64,000 bases of DNA from Cristatella mucedo. Its lineage: Eukaryota > Bryozoa > Phylactolaemata > Cristatellidae. Each line of letters opens with the position of its first letter. The stretch's first letter is position 1. Shown here piece by piece: positions 54,700 through 64,000 of this stretch. Position numbers and translations under genes: made by a program. The DNA lies in NCBI GenBank assembly GCA_009760855.2, contig WPIO01000027.1, positions 3,712,501-3,776,500 on the forward strand, read 5' to 3'. The notes under the pieces were generated by a model. The model was not told the DNA's origin. It did no database searches and saw only the letters and a list, made by a program, of their open reading frames with translations.

Positions 54700-55515
54700 A
54701 CGAGATGGTAAAGGTGGAGCAAAACCAGTTGCTCTTTGAGGGGGTCGTTTCGCAGGTCGAGCAGAACAAAAGGGCAACTCCAGCATTGCCAATAATTAAG
54801 GCTGACGGCTCGATCCGCCTCTTCGGGAACTACAAAGTGATGCTGAACTTTAAGCTAAAAGTTGACTCATATCCAACGCCGTCGATAGACGAGTTACAGG
54901 AGAAATTAAATGGCAGGAACTATTTTTAAAGCTTAAAGACTTATCTCATGCATTTATGCAGATCGAGCTTGAGGACTAGTACAAAGCTTTTGTTGTCATC
55001 ACAAGAGTCCGTTAGTTACAACCGCCTAGCGTTTGGTGTTGCCTCTGCTCCCGCTATTCATCACTTGCCGTCTGGGCTGCCTATTGTCTATTGTGCTACC
55101 AAGACGACATTTTTGTTACAGGAAAGGACCGGACTTCCCACATGCATGATCTTGCCTCGGTGTTGGCAAGACTGCAAGGCGCTGGCCTTCGAGTAAGCAG
55201 AGAACTTCGCCTTTTCGAAACTGTCTATAGAACACCTTAGACGTCAATTAGACAAGAACGGCATACATCCCACGGAAGACAAAGTGGCACCCATAACAAC
55301 GCCCCTGCCTACGGACGTCAGTGGTCTCCAGCCATTTACAGGAATGGTACAATACCATCATAAGTTCTTGCCCAATCTGGCACAAATATTACATCCTTTG
55401 TATGAATTGCTTCAAAAAAAGCTGGTGGCTATGGACTGTTAATGCTTTCAAAACAGTTAAGGAAATGATTTGCTCTGAAAGCGCCATGGCAGCGTACATA
55501 TGGACTGGGTAGAGT
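54700..55515 (+). pseudogene. Reverse transcriptase and RNase H start, Ty3/gypsy B
   Basis: An open frame at 54705-54929 reads EGVVSQVEQNKRATPALPII, KADGSIRLFGNYKVMLNFKL and KVDSYPTPSIDELQEKLNG. Then in shifting frames come DLSHAFMQIELED, YNRLAFGVASAPAI and the catalytic box CYQDDIFVTG at 55094-55123 (YQDD intact at 55097-55108), HPTEDKVAPI, FTGMVQYHHKFLPNLAQIL, HPLYELLQ and NAFKTVKEMICSES. It copies element RNA into DNA. The text is the standard Ty3/gypsy RT with the thumb-RNase H junction, and the SINE2 insertion follows. Confidence 0.88.
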
Positions 55516-55581
55516 TTTGTCTCATCGATTAGCCAACGGACAGGAGCAGCGTGTTGTCTGCATATACCTATAGCATCGAGT

Positions 55582-55767
55582 AATAAAATAAATAAATAAA
55601 TCCTAGCTGATTAAACAGCCTCTTTTTGTATAGCGACAGAAGAGTCTTTACGGCTATCACCCCCCTTGCAGTGGCGATAAAGAATCGCCCACCGCAGGAA
55701 TCGAACCCACGACCTCGGGACCGAGGTCGTGAAAGCAACCGCCTTACCTAGTGTGCCATCACGGCTC
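55582..55767 (-). repeat. SINE2 copy inserted in Ty3/gypsy B pol
   Basis: Full-length minus-strand copy, nearly identical to 52421-52607, including the perfect palindrome (55708-55731) and (TTTA)n tail. It splits the RNase H region, so it is younger than the element. Confidence 0.95.
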
Positions 55768-55769
55768 GC

Positions 55770-56900
55770 CATAGGCAGTCACAAGATCATGCTGATGCCG
55801 ATGCTATGTCATGACTACCACTGCCACATATGGAAGATCCCTGTCGAGAGACCACTTTGTTCCACGTTGACCATTTTGCTATGCTTCCTGTAACTATGAA
55901 AATGGTTCCGGCAGGGCTCAGAAGCGACCCAACATCACTACAACTGAACATAGGAGGTGGCAATAAATGATAAGTGTCTACTTTGGGGCACGAGACAAGC
56001 AATACCCACTTTCCTCCGTGGCCAGCTCTTGCATGAGCTTGACGACGGCCGCCGACTCGGCATAATTATAATGAAAGCGACTGCTAAATCCTACGCTTGG
56101 TGGCCGGGCATAGATAGCTATATAAAATCTGTGTGCTGTAGCTGCCCTCATTGCAACCAAGTCAGGCATGCACCACCAGCGACCTCACATAAGTGGAGCG
56201 AGCCAGCAAGACCCGGGCAGCACATTGATTTTGCCGGGCCACTTAACAACCACTATTCCCTAATAGTGGCAGATACGTTCTCGAAGTGGCCCGAAGTGTT
56301 CCGACTGAGGGAGGCAACTTCTGGCATCACAATCTCAACTCTGCGACACTTTGCTCGATTAGGTCTAACGCGCGTACTTGCTTGTAAAGTCTATGCTTGT
56401 TTCATACAGGCTAATGGCATCCGGCACTTCCTTTCAGCACCACATCATCCGTCGAGCTATACAGACTAGCTGAACGCTTTGTTCAAACTTTCAAGCAGGC
56501 ATATACAGTTAGTGCGGGCGATCCGTGGCAGTGCATCGACCAGTTCCTGTTGAAGTGCCGCTCATCTGAGAAAGCCAAGACCGGATCCACCCCATCGCAG
56601 TTACTGCTTGGCTAAAATCTGAGCGCGTGCCTGGACCTGCTTTGCCCTGCCACTGAAGGTGCTGCCATGCCTTCATCTCCAACTACGCCTCTCAGACATG
56701 CGAATGTAGATCTGGTACAGGGATCATCGTAGCTGGACGACAAGTTGGTCTCCAGGAACCATTAAGGCAGCTGAAGGCTGTGTGATGTATTTGGTAGGGC
56801 CAGAAGATGGTGCTGACAGCGTAATTCGTCACCAAAACCAGCTTTGCCGGCAAGATGCAATTTCCTACACTGACCAGGTGATGCAAGAAAGGTGTGAGCA
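55770..56900 (+). pseudogene. RNase H end and integrase of Ty3/gypsy B
   Basis: It begins NADAMS-stop-LPLP, the H-x-NADALSRLPLP end of RNase H. The frame 55957-56469 holds the zinc-binding domain (LHELDDGRRLGIIIMKATAK, WWPGIDSYI, CPHCNQ; the second His is Arg) and the core start HIDFAGPLNNHYSLIVADTF with the first catalytic Asp. The segment with the second Asp is degraded (LACKVYACFIQANGIRH). After a frameshift LAERFVQTFKQAY carries the catalytic Glu, and CRSSEKAKTGSTPSQLLLG follows. It would insert element DNA into the genome; it is inactive here. Confidence 0.87.
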
Positions 56901-56930
56901 CGGCCAGAAGGAAAGAAGATCCGCTACCAG

Positions 56931-58196
56931 TTAAAGATGTAACGATATCGCAAAAAATAATGCTTCAGCTGTGGCAGAAGCCACTGATGGAATCAGCCAA
57001 GGCCCAACTAAGCAGCTAAGAGTATATGGGGTCGCATTGACTCGCAGCAACACTTCGATTCTAGTAACACTAGTGATTTTATTACCGGCACATCGACAGA
57101 GAACCCTCTTGAACATTTGGAAATAAATACCTCAAACATCGGAGCTGAATTTATCTCGGACAGCCATGCAGCCGACAAGCACAGCTTAAAGCAAGCAACA
57201 ATACATACATCGACTTGTAGCAACCAAGGCACCGCCCTGCCTATCTACAGAACAATGTTTCGTGAGACTCTAGGTTTACCGTGCACGACTGCTCTCACAA
57301 ATTAAACAGTAGGAATTGAGCAGGTTCCTTACAAACTTTCTAAGTAAAGACTTAGGGGCCAACTGTCGTGCAGCAATCGGAGCAGCTCTCATGAACGTAG
57401 GAGCTACTACTCGACGGTGCTTTCTCTGAAGAGCTGTTGTGCCTTTGAGAGCCACTTAACCGGGCTGCCGAGGCAACTGAGTCACCTAATAATAATGGTA
57501 ACGGTACAATAAATGCTAAAAGGTTGCTAACCTGGCGCCCTAAGAGAACTAAATCTCACAGCAAAAGCTTTGACAAACAAGGGCTAGTGACTTGCACGGC
57601 ATCAGGCTTAAACAGGCATTGAAAAGCAAATACATGTATCGCGCTTGGACATTGCATGCTGATGCATACAAAAGATTCAGGACTCACGTTGCAAGGGGTA
57701 CACCGAAATTTGGGTAAACTAAGAGCAAGCTTGAAAAAGCAAATACAAGATCAGGACTGACCATGTCAGGCATACGGGGACAACTGTAGATCACTCCAGT
57801 CAATCCTAGCAAAGGTGAAGTCTAGCTTCTATAAATACAATGTTGAATCACAGGTGCGCATTCCAAAGATGCCGATGTCTACGATCAACTATCCCCTACC
57901 CCTCCCAGGCTAGCTCCTTACCTAGTGATTCTTGTGGTGATCTAGCTTCTCCGGCTTCTTTGTTAACAAAATAGACAAGACCAAAGGGCCCGTCCATAGG
58001 ATGACAGCATCCTCTCATCCTGTCATTCAATTCCGTGCAACACCTCAATTTCTAAATTCAAGGAGGCCACGGGTGAATCCTGGTGTTCAAATCCCAGTCA
58101 AAGAAGACAACTAGCCCTCTAGACCTTATTCCCACTGCTCTGCTTATACAATGCATGAATCTGCTGCTGCCATGCATAACTTAACGTCATAAATAT
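56931..58196. other. Weak polyprotein tail, otherwise no gene
   Basis: A plus frame from about 57060 to TAA at 57304 may be the degraded C-terminal tail of Ty3/gypsy B. A short L2/SINE1 tail piece lies near 57530-57570 (minus, GGCGCCCTAAGAGAACTAAA). Nothing else is recognised. Confidence 0.35.
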
Positions 58197-58695
58197 GTCA
58201 ATGGCCTCAGGTCATCCCAGCACCTTTCAAAAAGGATGTAGTCAGGCCACTACTCAAGAAAGCAACACTCGACCGGGTGAACTTAGGCAACTTCTGCCCA
58301 TTCTCCCTTTTAACGTTCCTATCAAAGACATTGGAACGAGTCATGGCACATCGGTTGAACCTCAAATCCTTTGGAGACCGTGCCTTTAGTTCGTATGCTC
58401 CCAAGCCTGGAGCTCACTTCCGACTTGCATTACGACATTCCCTTACTTGACCACCTTTAAAAAGAAGCTAAAAACACATGTATTTATCCATGCATTTAGT
58501 GGATCCAGGCATGTTGCCACAAACCATATTTGCATGCTGAATCTGTGCATATCTCTAACCATGTTATGCTTGTTGTCATTGTGCATGTTACCATTAACCA
58601 TTTGATCGTGCTTCCTGTGGAGCAAAGTGCCTAGAAAGTGATTGAGTTCTCTGAGGGCACCATAATAAATGTGCTCTTTTATTGTTATTATTACT
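58197..58695 (+). pseudogene. L2 copy with in-frame internal deletion
   Basis: From 58211 one open frame reads VIPAPFKKDVVRPLLKKATL, NLGNFCPFSLLTFLSKTLER and VMAHRLN (RT N-terminal region). It then passes directly, at about 58352-58358, into LKSFGDRAFSSYAP of the extreme C-terminus. The RT catalytic core is absent. The normal 3' end with stem-loop and (ATT)n follows. Confidence 0.87.
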
Positions 58696-58699
58696 ATAT

Positions 58700-59455
58700 G
58701 AGATCAGCACAAACAGCTCTATCCTAATTGGCTCATCAGATAGCGGTAAACAACAAATTCTTCGTCCGCTAAATACCGAAAAATACATACAACAGCTAAT
58801 AAACAGTGCTGCAATCGTAACTTAATCATCTAAACATGGGTAAAGAATCCCACGTCCACATTACTAATAGTATTTTGGTCAAAGTTGAACCAAGTACTGC
58901 ACTAAGCTATACAGTTAGCAAGACGCGAATTATAAAACAAATCATTGTGGAGATACAGACTAAGATACACACATGTAAATACACATAAAGCACGTCTGCG
59001 GTGGCTTACCGGATTGGCTTCTGTCGTCTGCATAGGTCACCGTCAAACGGCCATTCCCTCACGGACACGTGGAGTGAGGGTGTGGGCATTTGCCACAGTC
59101 GTCAAGTGCCGCGATTTCCGGAAATGCCACTTATCCGTTTCCAAAAAGATTTTGTCTGCGGAGTGAATCCTAATGATGCCTGAGTTTTTGGAAATTCGTT
59201 TACGGAAAACTCGATTTCATGGCTAAGTTTTGGTCATAATTTTGCGAGCGTTTGGCCGGCGATGGCTTCACAACAAACGCTAACATCTCAATAATCGCAT
59301 CGCACATCTTCATTATAATAAGATAAAAATGTAATGCACGTGATGACGTAGTGACGATACCGATCGTAAGATTCTAAGTCTTAGATGAACTGCTTAAAAA
59401 ATACCGTACAGCCGACGGGGGCGGCGTGCACCGGCCCGTCGCCACGCCGGACTGA
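58700..59455. other. No recognisable gene
   Basis: About 0.75 kb without feature. Confidence 0.45.
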
Positions 59456-59933
59456 ACTTGTCGATTTCACTTAGAAATGGACAATTTGTGCACACAGATA
59501 AACAAATATTATTAGCTTGTTTTATGGAATCCGTAATTTCGTGCAACAGTTTAGAAACACTCTTATCGTGAACTGGAAGGGCGTACACACACAAATACTG
59601 CCGTCCGACCTTCGCCTTGTTCCTGGCTCCGCCTTGGCTGGCTCACAGCGCTTGTCGAGGCTTGAATTGAACGCACGAACGGTCGTAAAACCTCGCATTT
59701 CTTGCATTTTATTAGTTATTGACGAAAAATTCAAGGTTTTATTCCCGTCTTTGAGCTCAATTCAAGCCTCGACAAGCGCTGTCAGCGAGCCTGCTAAGCG
59801 GGGCTAAGCGCTTCCAGTTCAAGAAAAGAGCGCTAACTTCTGCATGAATTTAAGGATTCCATAGCACACGATAAAAGTAATTGTTTATCTGTGTGCACAA
59901 ATTGTGCATTTCTAAGTGAAATATTCAAGTATC
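59456..59933. mobile_element. Foldback-type element with long inverted-repeat arms
   Basis: The left arm 59456-59668 and right arm 59756-59933 are imperfect reverse complements. They share TTTCACTTAGAAATG, CAATTTGTGCACACAGATAA, TATGGAATCC, GAACTGGAAG and the inner CAGCGCTTGTCGAGGCTTGA + ATTGA. The arms are about 180-215 bases around an 87-base spacer, and no coding capacity is apparent. It could be a foldback MITE or an old inverted duplication; no target duplication is seen. Confidence 0.75.
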
Positions 59934-61048
59934 TGGTCACTTCTGAATGTAACACCCAGATTGTGTGCAGATGCTACAGAGGATTTCGAGTTTTATACTT
60001 TCCAGTGTCTGTTTATCGCTACGTTTGAACCAGGATAGTAAATTATTTCATAATCATTCCCTATGAGAAACTTTGCTGCAGGTCAAGTGCCGAGTTCAGC
60101 AATAAATTCTGCAAAGGAATTAAGGAAGTTTGGCAAGCTGAAAGGCAGGGATAAAAGAACAGGTTGTATTGTCTGTAGTCTAAAACCACATGAAAACTTA
60201 GATTTCGCTCGGAAATGACACTAGCAAAATGAAGAGTATACATTTTGAAAAGAGGCGGACCACCGATCCCTCCTGTAACCTGTATTTCAAGGCTGTTCGG
60301 ATGATTGGACCGTCAATATTAACGCAATGAAGTCTTCCACTGAAACGGAACGTAAAAAATTGCAGAGCAGTTCTATTATTGCCAGATGATACTATACGAG
60401 CTCAAGAAGGATTTTGTGATGAATGATGCTAAAACTTGAGACAGATACAATAGAACAGAGAAAGCACACACTTTGTGACAACATTCGGTGTGAGAAGCTC
60501 GTTGTACACTGCGTCAGCCACACTCATTAATGGCCTAGTACACGACTGCCATCTATCATGCTTAGGTGAGTGAGTGCTGAGTTCAGGCAGGTGGATTTTT
60601 TGCAATCCTGATTTGTATTCCTCTGCAAGAATTCATGTCTATGGGTGCTCGTAAAGAGCACTAAGGTGCTCTGCTGTCAGCTGATATTGCTGATTGTTTA
60701 TCTATGCGGCTGTGAAGTTAACCTCGGTATATTAACTTCTGTGAAGCTAACTTCTAAGCATCCTGAGCTCAGAATTTTGATTGAATAGGAAAGAGCATTT
60801 AATGTGTAGTGAACGTGAGAACCAACATCATATTATCAATATTACCTGTATTGTGGTGCAAAGATGTAAGCTGTAACTACAAGGAATCTGCTGCTATCAA
60901 CGGACCATCTGCTCATATAGTGCCAGTGTCTCGACTCTGGAAGTGCCAGCCACCTTCTACTCTTGGTGGCTTAAGAGTGGCTGCTGTCTGTTGCTGTCCT
61001 AAGCAGAATGCTACCCCAGCAGTGTGGCCTACTTCAAGCATAGCAGTC
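59934..61048. other. No recognisable gene
   Basis: About 1.1 kb, no feature supported. Confidence 0.45.
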
Positions 61049-61345
61049 ATGGGTGTGTTTAGATCGTAATAGAGAACGCATACCCTAGTCTACGATAGTG
61101 CCACGCCTACATGTTGTCTGCTGGTACTAGGCTGGGGGGCCCTCCCGACCTTGACTGACCAATCGAGGCAGCAGTGGTCCTGCTGCTGGCGCTATCATAG
61201 CATCCCTGGGCACAGACGACTGGAAGTTCCTTTAGATTAACGTCTGCAGACGGGTCATTGTATAAACGTTGTCGAGTTCGGCTGTGTTCACTCGTTCCGA
61301 GTCCTCCAAGCCATTTTCTGTTCAGCAATACGCAAGCTCACAACA
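61049..61345 (+). mobile_element. LTR-like block related to the 49865-50265 block
   Basis: It shares TAGATCGTAATAGAG/GAGATCGCGATGTGA, CTACGATAGTGCC, TGTTGTCTGCTGGTACTAGG + CTGG and CCGACCTTGACT with 49935-50130. It also ends CACAACA before GGTGCT, as the other block ends GACTACA before GGTGCT. No coding sequence of the element follows. Confidence 0.55.
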
Positions 61346-62484
61346 GGTGCTAGCCCAGACGCTGATATCGGTGTGAACATAGACTCTACTCCGCCGCACT
61401 GTATGCCTCGACGGGCAGATGAATTAGGGGCGGTGTATAATGAGAACCTTGTTGATGCTACACTGGCTTAGAAGCTAAGTAAACACATGCAGTGAAATAT
61501 ATTCAAAATACATAAAAATGAGACTGCTGGCTTCGAATTATTTCTGCTGATCCTTTCATTGCCATGAGTTTGCAGATTTTTACGACTCGTTAAGTACTGG
61601 CAGCAGGAGAGTAGATGTCGTTGAGTAGGAGTTGTAGAAGTGAGATCCAGTCTAGGACCTGCAGACCCAAAGCTACTGTCGCCAACAATCTTTCAGCAAA
61701 AGAATGAAGCAGCTAAACAAAATTATTGTCCGTAGAGGACAGAAGGAGGCTGAAACTGGTTTGGCAGTTCAGCTAGATACGAAGGAGCCAAGCCGTGGAA
61801 GGTCTTGTGGGTCAGAGTAAGAATTTTGCTCTGTATCCGTTGTTCGACTGGGAGCCATTGCAGCTCCTTCAGCAAAGAAGACACGTGACCGAACCACTTG
61901 CAGCCATATTCATCTTAAGCTACAGTGGCTTGGTGGGTTTTTCGGCAGCCCAGCAACTAAGGCAGAATTGCAGTACTGCAGCCTAGACAGAACGAGGCCA
62001 CCCTAATTCCTAGCACATGGTGATGGTCGCACAACAGCGTTACGTATTAGAAGAGCAAAGTCTTAAAGTCCAGCCACACACTTGAGGTGTCCTATGAGTA
62101 AAAGTACGGTTTTATTGCCGCTTAGTTTAAGGAAATTGGTCGACATCAAGGATCGAATGCGTGCAAGGCTAGCATGCATTCAGTTTATCAGTCACTGCAG
62201 CAGCTTCAGACGAGTTAAACAAAAAATGCAGCAGGGTATCGTCAGCGCAGAAGTGATAGCCGATCCCATTGGGTTTTCTGAGATGCTCGGTATAAATAAA
62301 GTATAACAAACGACAAGAGCAGATGGTAGTTGCTGACACCCATGCACATAAAATTGGGCCTTATGAAACGATTTGTCGAAGCTCTAGATAAGAAGTTGGC
62401 AGCCTTTAAAATGTCTTCCCTAAGCTGAGGCAAATGCCAAGCCCGATGTCTTACCTCTGGGTCGCAGCAGAAGGTAAGGTTTCA
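61346..62484. other. Unassigned, probably repeat-derived
   Basis: 61590-62330 has the texture of a degraded retroelement on one strand, but I could not match it to another copy in this window or to a domain. Confidence 0.3.
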
Positions 62485-62595
62485 CTCTTCAAGACCCGGG
62501 TCGTGGATTAGAGTCCTGCAGTGGCAATCGGTGGTGATAGCCATGAAGGCTCTTCTGCTTCTACGTAAACAAGGCTGTTGTATCATCTAACCTTT
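62485..62595 (+). repeat. SINE2 fragment
   Basis: Contains GACCCGGGTCGTGGATTAGA, GTCCTGCAGTGGCAAT, GGTGATAGCCATGAAGGCTC, TTCTGCTTCTACGTAAACAA and GGCTGTTGTATCATCTAA. The GGGCGATTCTTTATCGCC part is deleted. Confidence 0.75.
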
Positions 62596-62989
62596 TCTTG
62601 GTGGGAACACAGACAATATATTCCCCAAGAAGGTCACTGGTAAGGAGAAAGCCGCTTGGAATAGCAACGTCACAGTAGGTCGGGGACAGACTATGTAGAC
62701 CTGGCTGAGACTTTGGAGAAGAACTTCAGTCCGATCGCATACGCCTGATGGTAATTTTGATACATCTCGGAAAAATACTTGCGATTATTTTTGTTTAACT
62801 TACGTGTAACTACGTGCAAACTTGATTAGTTTTAGTGGACTGAATGTCACAAAATTGCAAATTCAGTCGTTTTCTCATTAATCAATTTCAAACGTATACC
62901 AGTTCTGGTCACATAAGCCAAGTTTGTGGCAAATAATGGCCATTCCCTACAATTGTTAGACAAGCAATTACGAAGTAAAACTTACTTCA
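62596..62989. other. No recognisable gene
   Basis: About 0.4 kb, nothing recognised. Confidence 0.45.
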
Positions 62990-63822
62990 AACCTTGCTCG
63001 TAAGTTCCAGTCTCGTTTTAGAGCCAATCACTCCACAGAGTCAGCATTACTTCGGGTGTATTACGAACTACTTAGGGATAGACTTAGGTAGTCTCTCTGC
63101 TTGTTTTGTTCGATCTTTCGGCAGCTTTTGATACTACATCCCGTCTCGACTTCTGTAACTCACTGTTTGCTGGTCTACCGGCCTGCACACTCAGGTACTT
63201 ACAGCTGGTGCAAAACTCTGCAGCTAGGCTTTTCTGTCGTGAGTGTCGCAGTTGCCCCGGCACACCACTTCTTGCCGACCTGCACTGGCTCCCAGTCAAC
63301 AAGGCATCGACTTCAAGGTTATGTCGCTCACTTTTAGGTCCCTTCATTATTTGGCTCCAGCCTACATGTCAGATCTATTCCCCCAGCAGGCTAAGCATAG
63401 TACCACCGCTTTTCGGAATCTAAACGTTCACGTGTACCTCGTACGAACCTCAAATCCTTCGGAGACCGTGCCTTCAGTTCGTTTGCCCCCAAAACCTGGA
63501 ACTTATTTCCGACTTTCGCCACGACATCCCCTGACTTGACCGCATTACAAAAACTAAAAACGCGCCTATTTATCACAGTATTTAGCTGGTCCCTGTGATT
63601 TGTCCTTAATGTGCTTATACGTGCTGACACCGTGCATCCTGCCACTAACCATATGTGAATTTTGACCATGTGCATGTAATTCCTAACCACACTGTCATTG
63701 AGTATGCTACCAATAACCATTTGATCTAGCTTCCTTTGTAGCAAATGTAAAGTGCCTAGAAAGAGATTGAGTTCTCTGTGGGCGCTATATCAAATGCAAC
63801 ATTATTATTATTATTACTACTA
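62990..63822 (+). pseudogene. L2 copy with internal deletion of the RT core
   Basis: FQSRFRANHSTESALLRVYY and DLSAAFDT (motif A, ending about 63137) are joined directly to SRLDFCNSLFAGLPACTLRY, LQLVQNSAARLFCRECRSC and TPLLADLHWLPV. Motif B, the YADD box and the thumb are missing. After frameshifts the C-terminus, 3' UTR, stem-loop and (ATT)n at about 63802-63820 follow. Confidence 0.9.
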
Positions 63823-64000
63823 CCCGCGATAAAAAATGGTGTTACTGATAGTAATTTGCGATCGAGATGCATTGCTTACAGGAGTCAGGATCACTTGGCT
63901 CAATAGCAATGATGGTTTGGCATAGTTCACAGATATTCTAGATTCAGTTACGATAGCTCAAGTCTACGATAAAGCCTGCTGCTGCCAAATTTTTCAACCT

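Larger units (their letters stand above)
53152..56930 (+). mobile_element. Ty3/gypsy LTR retrotransposon B with nested L2 tail and SINE2
   Basis: A candidate 5' LTR is followed by gag, protease, RT, RNase H and integrase remnants in canonical Ty3 order, all broken by frameshifts and stops. An L2 tail (53985-54068) and a SINE2 (55582-55767) interrupt it. The 3' LTR was not found; the element may reach about 57300. Confidence 0.82.

Overview
This window is metazoan nuclear DNA: one spliced host gene set in a dense, layered landscape of decayed transposable elements. The spliced gene with canonical GT/AG introns, the L2-clade retrotransposons, tRNA-derived SINEs, hAT and Tigger-like DNA transposons, Ty1/copia and Ty3/gypsy remnants and long CA/GA microsatellites all point to an animal. 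The conserved, intron-rich gene and the repeat mix would fit a marine invertebrate such as a lophotrochozoan (for example a mollusc), but the species cannot be fixed from the sequence.

The only host gene I can support is N-acetylglucosamine-6-sulfatase (GNS), a lysosomal sulfatase on the minus strand, reconstructed from 31511 down to 15390. Ten exons join in frame to a 511-residue protein with a signal peptide, the C-x-P-S-R formylglycine motif and the metal-binding residues of the family. All nine introns are GT-AG; eight are phase 0 and intron 7 is phase 1. A CpG-rich block surrounds exon 1. A decayed hAT transposon begins about 70 bp upstream of the start codon.

Layout: 1-13 kb holds L2 fragments, SINEs and a terminal-inverted-repeat element. 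13.7-14.7 kb holds a 310-bp tandem duplication. 15.4-31.5 kb is GNS, whose introns contain L2 copies, a 153-bp solo-LTR-like insertion with a 4-bp target duplication, a Tigger-like TA-flanked element and SINEs. 31.6-35.4 kb is the hAT element. 35.6-39 kb holds a second L2-type family and SINEs. 40.4-42.1 kb is a Ty1/copia remnant with a 3' LTR. 43.7-44.65 kb is the C-terminal part of an R2/NeSL-like retrotransposon. 45.6-50.3 kb is a Ty3/gypsy-like element split by an L2 fragment. 53.1-57 kb is a second Ty3/gypsy element with an L2 tail and a SINE nested in it. 58-64 kb holds internally deleted L2 copies, a foldback element and an LTR-like block.

The clearest functional link among the repeats is that the L2 3' end and the 3' end of one SINE family (SINE1) share the same stem-loop, as expected if L2 machinery mobilises the SINE. 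I found no prokaryotic operon, CRISPR array or genuine tRNA/rRNA gene, and nothing I can defend as a wholly new system. The best candidates for undescribed elements are the foldback at 59.5-59.9 kb, the TIR element at 5.5-6.8 kb, the mini solo LTR at 19.4 kb and the 310-bp tandem repeat.
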